NCBI RefSeq assembly: GCF_002531725.1
Contig: NZ_NWSQ01000015.1
Span: forward strand, 62,001-126,000
Origin: Rhizobium sp. L43
Lineage (GTDB): Bacteria; Pseudomonadota; Alphaproteobacteria; Rhizobiales; Rhizobiaceae
Reading direction: 5' to 3'
Length of the DNA: 64,000 nt
Below, piece by piece: positions 8,471 through 17,195 of the stretch. The stretch's first letter is position 1. Each line of letters begins with the position of its first letter. The notes under the pieces are model-generated. The model saw only the letters and a list, made by a program, of their open reading frames with translations. It was not told the origin of the DNA and did no database searches. A program made the translations under genes and the position numbers.

Positions 8471-10302
8471 GAACGATACGACTGACCGCGGCGCAAGCCA
8501 TGATGAAATGGCTTGCGGAACAGATGACGGAGGATGGCGAGCGCTTCATCGAAGGCGTCTGGGCGATCTTCGGTCACGGCAACGTCGCCGGTATCGGAGA
8601 GGCGCTGCATGGGATTGGCGACGCCCTTCCCACATGGCGCGGACAGAACGAACAGACCATGGCGCATGCGGCGATCGCTTATGCGAAGACGCTGAAGCGC
8701 CGGCGCGCCCAGGCGGTGACATCGTCGATCGGCCCGGGCGCCACCAATATGGTCACGGCTTGTGCGCTTGCTCATGTCAACAGATTGCCCGTGCTATTCA
8801 TACCCGGCGATGTGTTCGCCAATCGCCGCCCCGAGCCGGTGTTGCAGCAGATCGAGGATATGAACGACGGAACCGTCAGCGCCAATGACTGCTTCCGGCC
8901 GATCTCGGCCTATTTCGACCGGATCGCCCGCCCCGAGCATCTCCTGACCTGCCTGCCGCGAGCCTTGGCCGTCATGACCGATCCCGGCAGTTGCGGCCCG
9001 GTTACGCTGGCATTCTGCCAGGATGTGCAGGCAGAACTCTACGACTACCCCCAAGCCTTTTTCGAACCGAAGGTGTGGCGCATCCGTCGTCCCGAACCGG
9101 ACCCGCGGGAGGTCGAAGATCTCGCCGAGGCCATCCGGGCTGCGCGCAGGCCGGTCGCCATATCAGGTGGCGGCGTCATCTATTCTGAGGCCGAGGCCGA
9201 GCTCGCCGCATTCGCGGAGAAGCACCATATCCCATTTGTCGAAACACAAGCCGGGAAGGGCGCCAACAGCTCGGAGCACCCGCTGAATTTCGGGTCGCCG
9301 GGTGTGACCGGATCGGCGTCGGCCAATGCCCTTTGCGCCGAGGCGGACCTCGTGCTCGGCATCGGCACGCGCTTCCAGGATTTCACCACAGGCAGCTGGG
9401 CGCTTTTCCGCAATCCCTCACGCCGGCTCGCTTCGATCAACCTTGCCGGATATGACGCAACAAAGCATTCGGCATTGCCCTGTGTCGGCGATGCCAGGGT
9501 CACGCTGGCGCGGCTGTCCGCCGCGCTCGAGGCGTATCACGGGCCTGGCGTCGACGCCGGGAGCAGGACCGATTGGCATCAAACGGTCGGGCGCGTGACA
9601 GCGGCGCCGGAAGCGGACGGGCCCGGAAACCTGCCCACCGATGCGCAAGTCATCGGCGCCGTGCAGCGGGTGGCGACGGAAAACTCGGTGGTCATGTGCG
9701 CGGCCGGCACCATGCCGGGCGCACTGCAGGTGCTGTGGCAATCTGCCAAGGGCGGATACCACATGGAATATGGTTTCTCCTGCATGGGATACGAAGTGGC
9801 GGGCGCCATGGGCATCAAGCTTGCGCGCCCTGACAAGGAGGTCATCTGCTTCGTCGGCGACGGCTCCTACATGATGGCCAATTCGGAAATCGCAACCGCC
9901 GTCATGCGGCGGGTGCCGTTCACCGTCGTGCTGACCGACAACCGCGGTTACGGCTGCATCAACCGTCTGCAGATCGAGTGCGGCGGCGCCGAGTTCAACA
10001 ACATGTACAAGGACTGCAATGTCGACGTGCAGCCCGAAATCGATTTTGTCGCGCATGCCGCCTCGATGGGCGCCCATGCCGAAAAGATAGGGTCCATCGC
10101 CGAGCTTGAGGCCCGGATCGTGGCGGCGCGAGAACGGAACATTCCGAGCGTTCTGGTGATCGACACCGATGCGGTCCCCGGGACCGACGCCGGTGGCCAC
10201 TGGTGGGACGTTGCCGTTCCGCAGGTCGGCGGCCCGGAGCGGCTCGAGCAGGCCCGCGCGCGTTACAACGAGAATGCCGCCAATCAACGCGCGTCTGACT
10301 GA
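8467..10302 (+). CDS. iolD: 3D-(3,5/4)-trihydroxycyclohexane-1,2-dione hydrolase
   Basis: Thiamine-diphosphate enzyme of 611 residues that opens the cyclohexanedione ring in inositol catabolism. The N-terminal part keeps AIFGHGNVAGIGEAL and SSIGPGATNMVTACALAHVN. The ThDP/Mg site is GDGSYMMANSE near residue 464, followed by TDNRGYGCINRLQ. Length matches IolD. It begins inside the iolC stop (ATGA). The product, 5-deoxyglucuronate, needs IolB, which is not in this window. Confidence 0.95.
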   Translation: MRTIRLTAAQAMMKWLAEQMTEDGERFIEGVWAIFGHGNVAGIGEALHGIGDALPTWRGQNEQTMAHAAIAYAKTLKRRRAQAVTSSIGPGATNMVTACALAHVNRLPVLFIPGDVFANRRPEPVLQQIEDMNDGTVSANDCFRPISAYFDRIARPEHLLTCLPRALAVMTDPGSCGPVTLAFCQDVQAELYDYPQAFFEPKVWRIRRPEPDPREVEDLAEAIRAARRPVAISGGGVIYSEAEAELAAFAEKHHIPFVETQAGKGANSSEHPLNFGSPGVTGSASANALCAEADLVLGIGTRFQDFTTGSWALFRNPSRRLASINLAGYDATKHSALPCVGDARVTLARLSAALEAYHGPGVDAGSRTDWHQTVGRVTAAPEADGPGNLPTDAQVIGAVQRVATENSVVMCAAGTMPGALQVLWQSAKGGYHMEYGFSCMGYEVAGAMGIKLARPDKEVICFVGDGSYMMANSEIATAVMRRVPFTVVLTDNRGYGCINRLQIECGGAEFNNMYKDCNVDVQPEIDFVAHAASMGAHAEKIGSIAELEARIVAARERNIPSVLVIDTDAVPGTDAGGHWWDVAVPQVGGPERLEQARARYNENAANQRASD

Positions 10303-10355
10303 AGGACAGGGTGCTCCCGGCGGGCGTCTGCGGACGCTCGCGCTCAAGATCAGTC

Positions 10356-10393
10356 TGGACACTATTATGGACAGATGTTCTATAAAGTGGACA
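10356..10393 (+). promoter_or_regulatory. Operator region before the unknown GH-like gene (TGTYCW-N6-TRGACA)
   Basis: TGTTCTATAAAGTGGACA at 10376-10393 is an 18-bp imperfect palindrome ending 20 bases before the ATG at 10413. A second pair of TGGACA half-sites lies at 10356-10361 and 10368-10373. The same pattern, TGTCCAATATAATAGACA, occurs at 19844-19861 before the IclR-linked transporter, so both are probably read by the IclR regulator encoded at 20020. Confidence 0.6.
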
Positions 10394-10412
10394 GATTTGA
10401 CAGGAGCGTGCC

Positions 10413-11597
10413 ATGCATCTTTCCATGTGGACTTATCCCTGGGACATCCAGGACCAGGGGCTCGGCGCGTTTACCGCCGAGCTTACCGGTCGGGCGGGTC
10501 TCACGGCGGTCAGCCTGGCGACCTCCTATCATGCCGGCCGGTTCCTTCAGCCGCGCAGCCCGCAGCAGAAGGCCTACTTTCCCGAGGACGGGACGGTCTA
10601 TTTCCGGCCGGATGAAAGCCTTTGGCAGGACAAACTGATCCGGCCGCTGATGGCTGGGAATGTCGCCGAGCGCGGCGACATGCTGGAAGCCCTGGTCGGA
10701 GGACGCGAGACGACGGGCCTCAAGGTCTCCTGCTGGACGGTCTGTCTTCACAATAGCCGTCTCGGTATGCTGCATCCCGATCACGTGACGCGGAATGCCT
10801 TCGGCAATGCCAATTATTACAATCTTTGCCCTTCCAGCCCGGCGGCGCGGGATTATGCCGTCACCCTTGTGCGCGACATCACGACCAACTACCGGCCCGA
10901 CATGGTGGAACTCGAGAGCCCGAACTTCATGGGATTCGCGCATGAATATCATCACGAAAAGGACGGCGTCGGCCTGAATGGCGAAGACGATTTCCTGCTG
11001 TCGCTCTGCTTCTGCGATCATTGCACGGCACGCGCCGAAAAGGCCGGCGTGCCGGTCGAAGACGCGCGCCGGTCGGTCGCACGTTTCATCGCCGAACTCT
11101 GCGAACGGGCTGTCCCGGAACGGCAATTTCCCGACTTCCCGGCAGCCGGCATCGATGCCTTTCGCGACCATCCCGATCTCCATGCCTATCTCGCCTGGCG
11201 CAGCGAACCGGTGACCAGCCTGATCGGCGAGATCAGGGCCGCTGCCGACCCCGCAAGCCGTATCGTGCTGATCGATCTGAAGGACGGCTGGCTCGGCGGC
11301 GTCGATCTCGCGGCGGTCGGCAAGCTCTGCGACGGGGCAATCCTCTGCTGCTACGATATGGAACCGGATGCCGTCGGCGATGTCATCCGCACCGGCCGGG
11401 CGGCGATCGGACCGGACAAATTCCTCGGGGTCGGCTTGCGCGTCTTCTATCCCGAGGTCAGCGGGCCGGCGGTGCTGGCGGCTCGCGCCAAGGCCGCCGT
11501 CGATGCCGGCGCCGACGGCGTGAACTTCTACAATTACGGCCTCATCCCGGCCAAGCGCCTCGACTGGGTCAAGGCGGCGGTCGGCGCCATCACTTGA
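10413..11597 (+). CDS. Uncharacterised TIM-barrel / glycoside-hydrolase-like protein
   Basis: A 394-residue cytoplasmic protein with no signal peptide; I cannot name its family. It shows alternating beta-alpha segments and acidic sites (VELESPNFMGFAHEYHHE, LIDLKDGWLGG), a C-x-C-x2-C cluster (CFCDHC near residue 204), and an end resembling a barrel strand (GVNFYNYGLIP). This pattern recurs in GH10/GH13-like uncharacterised proteins of sugar loci. It is preceded by AGGAG and its own operator, so it is not simply the last gene of the iol operon. It converges on the deacylase gene at 11613, with 15 bases between the stops. Confidence 0.7.
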   Translation: MHLSMWTYPWDIQDQGLGAFTAELTGRAGLTAVSLATSYHAGRFLQPRSPQQKAYFPEDGTVYFRPDESLWQDKLIRPLMAGNVAERGDMLEALVGGRETTGLKVSCWTVCLHNSRLGMLHPDHVTRNAFGNANYYNLCPSSPAARDYAVTLVRDITTNYRPDMVELESPNFMGFAHEYHHEKDGVGLNGEDDFLLSLCFCDHCTARAEKAGVPVEDARRSVARFIAELCERAVPERQFPDFPAAGIDAFRDHPDLHAYLAWRSEPVTSLIGEIRAAADPASRIVLIDLKDGWLGGVDLAAVGKLCDGAILCCYDMEPDAVGDVIRTGRAAIGPDKFLGVGLRVFYPEVSGPAVLAARAKAAVDAGADGVNFYNYGLIPAKRLDWVKAAVGAIT

Positions 11598-11612
11598 CGA
11601 GATCGACGCTCC

Positions 11613-12626
11613 TCAAGAGGCGATGGGTTCGGCGACCTGGATCAGGCAGTCGCCGGCCTGGCTGTCGCAATGCAGCCTGTGGGAAATGACAATGCCGCTC
11701 TCGGCAAAACGCAGCTCTTCCTCCGGCTGCTCGAGGCGTTCGAGGTCATGATACCAACCGGCAAGGTCGCCGGCGGCAACGGTGGCGCCGAGGGCAACGG
11801 CCGGCTCGAACCAGCCTCTGCGGTTGGCATAGATGCCCTGGCTGTGCCGGGACAGCGACAGCAACTGCAACGGCCCCGGCTCGGCGAGCGGTGCGCGCGA
11901 CAGGACCGGACGTTCGACGATGCCGAGTGTGACGAGCAGCCGGTCGATCGCCGCCGCCGTGAAACCCATTGTCTCAGGCGTCACCGTGCCGCCGCCGCCG
12001 AACTCGCCGGAAAGACCTATAGTTCCGGCCCTTGCCGCAGCCCCCATCGACGTCGGCGCGGTCGGCCCGTTATCGGCGATGAAGGCATGCGATGCGCCCA
12101 TCGCCCGCATCAGCGAGACGGACCGCTCGAAGCGGGCGGCATCGGCCTGCCGCTCGATCAGCGTGCAGGACAGGTGCGCCATCGAGGTGCCGCCCGAATG
12201 CAGGTCGAGCACGGTGTCATGGCGCGGAAAAAGTTCGTGTTCGAGGAAATGTGCCATCCGCGCCGTCGGTGATCCGGTGGGATCGCCGGGAAAGGCCCGA
12301 TTGAGGTTGCCGCCGTCGAAGGGCGAGCAGCGCCTGGCCGCCATCACCGCCGGCAGGTTCGCCATCGGCAGGATGGTGACAGCGCCGCGGATTTCAGCCG
12401 CGTCAAGCCGCCGCATCAGCCGGCCGAGCTGGAGTTCGCCCTCATATTCGTCGCCATGGTTGCCGGCCATCAGCAGCAAGGACGGCCCCTCGCCATTTTT
12501 CAGGCGAAGGACCGGAATGCGGATCTGATAATAGGGCGACCGGTCGATCGAATAGGGAATGGCGAGGTGGCCGGCCTGCCGGCCCTCGCGCGAAAAGTCG
12601 ATCGGATTGACGAGGCCGCTGTGCAT
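11613..12626 (-). CDS. AstE/AspA-family zinc deacylase (DoeB-like)
   Basis: A 337-residue M14-type enzyme. Zinc ligands fit H57 and E60 in GNHGDEYEG and H143 in DLHSGG; NLNRAFPG around 107-114 is the substrate-carboxylate arginine motif. The closest family members remove acyl groups from amino acids (N-acetyl-diaminobutyrate deacetylase DoeB/EutE, succinylglutamate desuccinylase). It is last in an operon after a PLP enzyme and a RidA protein, so it may release a free amino acid from an N-acyl precursor. No other ectoine genes are present, so DoeB itself is unlikely. Confidence 0.82.
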   Translation of the reverse strand: MHSGLVNPIDFSREGRQAGHLAIPYSIDRSPYYQIRIPVLRLKNGEGPSLLLMAGNHGDEYEGELQLGRLMRRLDAAEIRGAVTILPMANLPAVMAARRCSPFDGGNLNRAFPGDPTGSPTARMAHFLEHELFPRHDTVLDLHSGGTSMAHLSCTLIERQADAARFERSVSLMRAMGASHAFIADNGPTAPTSMGAAARAGTIGLSGEFGGGGTVTPETMGFTAAAIDRLLVTLGIVERPVLSRAPLAEPGPLQLLSLSRHSQGIYANRRGWFEPAVALGATVAAGDLAGWYHDLERLEQPEEELRFAESGIVISHRLHCDSQAGDCLIQVAEPIAS

Positions 12627-12657
12627 GATGTCTCCAGTGCCGGCGGTTGCCGTGCCG

Positions 12658-13002
12658 TTACAGCGCCGCGACCGCGGTCATTTCGACGCGCAGATCCGGA
12701 TCGGCGAGGCGTGCTTCGGTGCAGGCGCGGGCCGGCGGATTTTCGATGTCGATCCAGCTGTCGTAGACGCCGTTCATCGCCTCGAAATCAGTAATCGCCG
12801 GCAGGAAGACGTCGACGGCGAGGAGGCGCGAGCGGTCCGTGCCGGCTTCCTTCAAAAGGGCGTCGATCTTGGCGAGCACATCGCGGGTCTGATCTTCGAT
12901 GCCAGCCTTGCGATTTTCCGCGACCTGGCCGGCAATATAGACGAGACCGCCGTAGCTGACGGCTTGGCTCATACGCGAGCCTCTCTGATAACGCTGGATC
13001 AT
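12658..13002 (-). CDS. RidA-family enamine/imine deaminase
   Basis: Small protein of 114 residues with the RidA pattern: YGGLVYIAGQVAE near the N-terminus, DQTRDVLAKIDALLKEAG, and a C-terminal PPARACTEARLADPDLRVEM containing the conserved Arg/Glu pair. RidA proteins hydrolyse reactive enamines and imines made by PLP dehydratases. The gene directly follows such a PLP enzyme here, which makes a dedicated partner role plausible. AAGGAAAA precedes the ATG at 13002. Confidence 0.9.
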   Translation of the reverse strand: MIQRYQRGSRMSQAVSYGGLVYIAGQVAENRKAGIEDQTRDVLAKIDALLKEAGTDRSRLLAVDVFLPAITDFEAMNGVYDSWIDIENPPARACTEARLADPDLRVEMTAVAAL

Positions 13003-13038
13003 AAGCGGGTTTTCCTTTTCTTGCTTTTGGAGGGGAGG

Positions 13039-14349
13039 TCAGCCGAAGCTGGTGAGATAGGCCGCCGTCACCACATGGTCCGGATCGAGGCCGTAGAGGA
13101 TGGCATGCCGGTCGAGGCAGGTGCAGGGATGCGAGATGCCGTACTCGATGACGTCGCCGACGGAAACGTCGCTGCCATCGGCAAGGGCGACGAAGGCGTG
13201 CTGATCGTTGAGGCGGAAAACGTCAGCGCCCCGGAGGTCGGCGAAATGCGCGCCATTGCGATAGAGCGCCAAGGGCCGCGGCAGGCCCTGGTCCATCGCC
13301 ACGTCGCGCATGCCCATGCCTGAGATCGCAAGCCGCGGCTCCGGCCGGGACAGCACCTCGGCCCAGACCCGCAGCGCCGGCCGGAAACCGGCCGCCGCCG
13401 AAACCGTCTTGCCGCCGATGTGCAAGCCGCCGCGCGCATCGAGGCCGGCAAGGCCCCGCTCGTAGATACCGTGATCGTGGAAGAAGGTCGCGCCGCTGCG
13501 CAGCACCAGCCGGCAGGCGGGATCGGCCGCGACGGCAGGTGAAAGCCGCGCCACCACGACGTCGAAAAACACCGAACCGCCCGCCGTGACGAGAAGCGGC
13601 CGCTCCTGGCCGATGCGGGCGCGTATCTTCGGCAGGAAATCTGATGTCATCGCCATCAAAGCGTCGATGCGAAGCATCGTCTCTTCCGCATGAGCGGTTG
13701 CGGCCGCACCCTCATAGGCGGCGATGCCGGTCAGCCGGAAGGCCGGCGTCTCCACCGCCAGGATCGCGTCAAGAATTGCCGCCGCGGTTTCGGCGCTGCG
13801 AATACCGGCGCGGCCGGCACCGAATTCCAGCAGTAGGCCGAGAGGCGGCAAATCCCCGCGCTCCTGCCAAGCGGAGCGAAGCGCCTCGACGAGCGCCGTC
13901 GAATCCACGAAGATATGCAGTTCCGCATCGGGATAATGACCGAGCAAGGCCGCAAGCCGGCGGGTGGCGGCGATCCCGCCGATCTCGTTGGCAAGGATCA
14001 GCCGGCGCTGTCCCGCCTTGAGCAGGACGGCGGCCTGGCGGATATCGGCGACCGTCGTGCCCCAAGCGCCGGCCGAAAGAAGCGCGTCCGACAGCGCCGT
14101 CGACATCGGCGTCTTGGCGTGCGGGGCGATTTCGGCGCCATGGCTTTTCACATAGGCCATCATCAGTTCGACATTGCCGGCGAAGGCCTGCCGGTCGAGC
14201 GAGATCAGCGGCAGGGCCATCCTGCCGTCATAAGGTCTCCATCCCTGTTGGCCGATCTCTGCAAGCGGCAGCGGCGGATGGCCTGGCGGAAAACCGCGCA
14301 CCCGCTCGTCGATCAGCGCATTTTCCGTTGCGACTCGAAGGTCAGACAT
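13039..14349 (-). CDS. D-serine dehydratase / D-threonine aldolase-like PLP enzyme
   Basis: Fold-type III (alanine racemase N-terminal) PLP protein, 436 residues. The Schiff-base lysine is K79 in APHAKTPMS. The C-terminal metal motif HPC (about H407 and C409, in GISHPCTCLDRH) matches the zinc-dependent D-serine dehydratase (DSD1) group; D-threonine aldolases have His and Asp there. It likely acts on a D-hydroxy amino acid, giving ammonia and a keto acid or an aldehyde and glycine. The ATG at 14349 has GGGAGAGG upstream and overlaps the amidohydrolase stop by eight bases. Confidence 0.83.
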   Translation of the reverse strand: MSDLRVATENALIDERVRGFPPGHPPLPLAEIGQQGWRPYDGRMALPLISLDRQAFAGNVELMMAYVKSHGAEIAPHAKTPMSTALSDALLSAGAWGTTVADIRQAAVLLKAGQRRLILANEIGGIAATRRLAALLGHYPDAELHIFVDSTALVEALRSAWQERGDLPPLGLLLEFGAGRAGIRSAETAAAILDAILAVETPAFRLTGIAAYEGAAATAHAEETMLRIDALMAMTSDFLPKIRARIGQERPLLVTAGGSVFFDVVVARLSPAVAADPACRLVLRSGATFFHDHGIYERGLAGLDARGGLHIGGKTVSAAAGFRPALRVWAEVLSRPEPRLAISGMGMRDVAMDQGLPRPLALYRNGAHFADLRGADVFRLNDQHAFVALADGSDVSVGDVIEYGISHPCTCLDRHAILYGLDPDHVVTAAYLTSFG

Positions 14350-15298
14350 GGCGGCCTCTCCCGATCTCGGCCGGATCGGCCAAACCGAGGCGATAGGTGT
14401 CGTTGGCGGTGGCAAAGAACAGGGCGCGCTGCTCGTCGTAAGAGAGCTCAGCGGCGACCGTGCGGAAGGTCTGATAGACTTCGTCGAAAGAGGCGTGCAG
14501 GCCTGCGACCGGAAAGTCGCTGGCAAACATCGAACGCGTCGGGCCGAAACAATCGAGGCAATGCTCGATCACCGGCCGCAGGCTTTCGAGCGTCCACGCA
14601 TGGTCATAGGCGACGAGATCGGAAATCTTCACGCGCACGTTGGGCGCGCCGCCGAGCGCCCGCAGGCCGCGATGCCAGAGCGCCATGCCGTCCTTCGTCC
14701 GGTCGGCGGGGCTGCCGCCGTGGTTGAGCACGAAAAGCGTTTCGGGGAAGACCTGCACCAGATCGAGCGCCTCGGCCATCTGCCAGGGATAGAGCATCAG
14801 GTCGAAGACCAGCCCGAGCCGCGTGGCATGGGCAAGCCCCGCGCGCCAGGCGGGATCGTTCATGCGATCCGGGCGCGGTGCAAAACGCTTCGCCGCATCG
14901 GGATGCCAGCTCAGAATATCGCGGATGCCGACGACGTTCGGGTTTGCCGCTTCCGCCTCGAGCAGCCGCGGGGCGTCCGGCCCGTCGAGGGGAACCCGGG
15001 CGATATAACGGCGCGCCACGCCGGAGCTGCGGTCGAGGCCATCCAGCCAGCGGCTCTCTTCCAGCGGGTAGGCAACGGACCAGCCGGCCTCCACATGCAC
15101 TGACGCAACGACGTTCTGGCGCGCGGCATCGGCGCGATAATCGTCGATGCCGTAGTCGCGCAGGATCGGCGCCAGGCTGCCGGACACCATCTCCTCGCCG
15201 GAGGCCTGGGCCTTCTGAAGCCAGGGATGACGTTCCAGCTTGAGGTCCCAGAGGTGATGGTGCGGGTCGATCACCGGCCCGTCATAGCGCTCCGTCAT
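14342..15298 (-). CDS. Amidohydrolase_2 family metal hydrolase (fuconolactonase-like)
   Basis: A 318-residue TIM-barrel hydrolase. The N-terminal metal motif is DPHHHLWD at 11-18; later VLNHGGSPAD and MFASDFPV supply the His and Asp expected of COG3618 lactonases and amidohydrolases. Family members hydrolyse sugar lactones (L-fucono-, L-rhamnono-) or dicarboxylate lactones. Its start overlaps the permease stop by four bases. In this operon it could open a lactone or cyclic amide of the imported compound; the substrate is unknown. Confidence 0.83.
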   Translation of the reverse strand: MTERYDGPVIDPHHHLWDLKLERHPWLQKAQASGEEMVSGSLAPILRDYGIDDYRADAARQNVVASVHVEAGWSVAYPLEESRWLDGLDRSSGVARRYIARVPLDGPDAPRLLEAEAANPNVVGIRDILSWHPDAAKRFAPRPDRMNDPAWRAGLAHATRLGLVFDLMLYPWQMAEALDLVQVFPETLFVLNHGGSPADRTKDGMALWHRGLRALGGAPNVRVKISDLVAYDHAWTLESLRPVIEHCLDCFGPTRSMFASDFPVAGLHASFDEVYQTFRTVAAELSYDEQRALFFATANDTYRLGLADPAEIGRGRHV

Positions 15299-16236
15299 CG
15301 GCGCGCCTCACGACCGGAAACCAGCAGCAGGGCAAGGATCAGCGTGCCGAACATGATCGACCGCCAGCCGGGCGAGGCGTTGACGACGGTGATCAGCGCC
15401 GTCGTGGTGACAAGCAGGATCGCCCCCGGAATGGTCCCGGCATAGGTGCCGCGGCCGCCGAGGATGGAAGTGCCGCCGAGCACGACGGCGGCGATCGAGG
15501 TCAGCAGATAGGGATCGCCGATGCCGACATAACCCTGCCGGTTCATGCCGAGCACGAGAATGCCGGCAAGACCGGCGAAAAAGCCCGACAGGGTATGAGC
15601 GATCAGTGTGTTGCGGGTGACGCTGACGCCGGAGAGCCGGGCCGCCAGCGGGTTTGCCCCAAGCGCCAGGAAACGGGCGCCGATCGGCATGCGGTGGACG
15701 AGCAGCAGGACGACGATTGCAACGACGAGCCACAGAATGATGCCGGAGGGAATGCCGAGCGGCCGCGCCTGCCCGAGCAGAATGACCGCCGGATTGCTGA
15801 CGGTGACCGCGCTGCCGCCGGCGACGATGACGAGCAGGCCCTGCAGGAAGGTCGCCATAGCAAGCGTCATGATGATCGGCGGCACACGGAGATAGGCGGC
15901 TCCCGCGCCGTTCATCAGGCCGATACCGGTGGCAATAGTAAGGGCCGCCGCGATGCCGGCGAGACCGGTCGGATCCCAGGCGGGCGAGATCAGCGGCAGC
16001 AGGATCGCCGTGACGGTGATCACAGCGCCGACCGACAGATCGATGCCGCCCATCAGGATGACGAGCGTCTGCCCGGCGGCGGTGATGCCGATCACGGCGG
16101 CGAGTTCGAGCAGGTAGCGCAGGTGGCCATAGGCGCCGAAACCGCGCAACGTAAAACTTGCGACGATCCAGACGAGCGCGACCAGAAGCAAGGTCAGCAG
16201 CGGCGGATTGCGGAAGGCGGACCTGATCATATTCAT
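15295..16236 (-). CDS. Sugar ABC transporter permease 2 (RbsC-like)
   Basis: BPD_transp_2 permease of 313 residues with GGIDLSVGAV and ALGANPLAARLSGV. I set the start at the ATG at 16236, because GGAGG lies eight bases upstream and it overlaps the stop of the first permease as ATGA. A longer open frame reaching 17265 only appears by reading upstream sequence in another frame of the first permease. It pairs with the permease at 16233 to form a heterodimeric channel. Confidence 0.9.
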   Translation of the reverse strand: MNMIRSAFRNPPLLTLLLVALVWIVASFTLRGFGAYGHLRYLLELAAVIGITAAGQTLVILMGGIDLSVGAVITVTAILLPLISPAWDPTGLAGIAAALTIATGIGLMNGAGAAYLRVPPIIMTLAMATFLQGLLVIVAGGSAVTVSNPAVILLGQARPLGIPSGIILWLVVAIVVLLLVHRMPIGARFLALGANPLAARLSGVSVTRNTLIAHTLSGFFAGLAGILVLGMNRQGYVGIGDPYLLTSIAAVVLGGTSILGGRGTYAGTIPGAILLVTTTALITVVNASPGWRSIMFGTLILALLLVSGREARR

Positions 16237-17195
16237 CGCCTTGCCCTCCATTGCCCGAGAAGTTCCGGAACGGCGACCGCGCCGACGATGATCAGCCCCT
16301 GCGCGACATATTGCGCGACCGGCGGAAAACCCAGGAAGAACATGACGTTGATCATGACAGAGAGCAGCAGGCTGCCGCAGATCGCGCCGCGCATCGTGCC
16401 CTTGCCGCCGAGAAAACCGACGCCGCCGAGCACGGCGGCGGCGATCGAGTTCAGCGTGAAGGGCGTGCCGATCACCGGATCCCCCGAGCCGGTCTGCGCC
16501 GCGACGAACAACCCGGTCAGCGTTGCAAGCAGACCGGAGAGCGCGAAGGCTGCGACCTTCACCCGTTCGACCGGGACACCGGAGCGGAATGCGCCGACCG
16601 GATTGTCGCCGGCCGCATAGATGCCGAGGCCGAGCGGGGTGGCGAGAAAGACCTTCCAGAGCACGAGGATGACGACGAGCAGCAGGAAGGCGACGGGCGT
16701 GTGGCCGGCCAGCGTCGTCGACAGCCAGTCGGGAATGAACCCGCCCGGCCGCGGCAGCAGGATGAGTGCCACCCCGCCGATGATGAAGGAGCCGGCAAGC
16801 GTGACGATGATCGCCGGCAGCCTGAGATGCGTGACGATGGCGCCGATGACGGCGCCGATCGAAAGGCCGGCGAGCGAGACGGCAAGAATGCCGCCCGGCA
16901 CGCCGAGCGCCCCTTGCATCGTCGTCGCCGCGATCACCGCACCGAGGCTGACGAGCGGGCCGATCGCCAGCGTGATGCCGCCATTCAGCATCAGCAGCGC
17001 CTGCGCCATGGTGACGAGCGCGAGGGGGAACCAGTTCTGGGTGAACTTGGAGAAGCCGCCGATGGAAAGAATGCCGGGAAAGAGCAGCGCATAGAGGATG
17101 AGAAAGGCGGCGACGACCAGATAGAGGCCAGCAAGGCCGCGATTGCGGCGGAGCTGGATCGAACCGTAGAGCCGGGATGACGAAATTGTGCTCAT
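16233..17195 (-). CDS. Sugar ABC transporter permease 1 (RbsC-like)
   Basis: BPD_transp_2 permease of 320 residues with about eight to ten membrane segments. The family motif is LNGGITLAIGP and the later loop is AAGDNPVGAFRSGV. Its start overlaps the ATPase stop by four bases and its stop overlaps the second permease start, so the transporter genes are translationally coupled. Two different permeases with one tandem ATPase is the rhamnose/autoinducer-2-type arrangement. Confidence 0.9.
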   Translation of the reverse strand: MSTISSSRLYGSIQLRRNRGLAGLYLVVAAFLILYALLFPGILSIGGFSKFTQNWFPLALVTMAQALLMLNGGITLAIGPLVSLGAVIAATTMQGALGVPGGILAVSLAGLSIGAVIGAIVTHLRLPAIIVTLAGSFIIGGVALILLPRPGGFIPDWLSTTLAGHTPVAFLLLVVILVLWKVFLATPLGLGIYAAGDNPVGAFRSGVPVERVKVAAFALSGLLATLTGLFVAAQTGSGDPVIGTPFTLNSIAAAVLGGVGFLGGKGTMRGAICGSLLLSVMINVMFFLGFPPVAQYVAQGLIIVGAVAVPELLGQWRARR

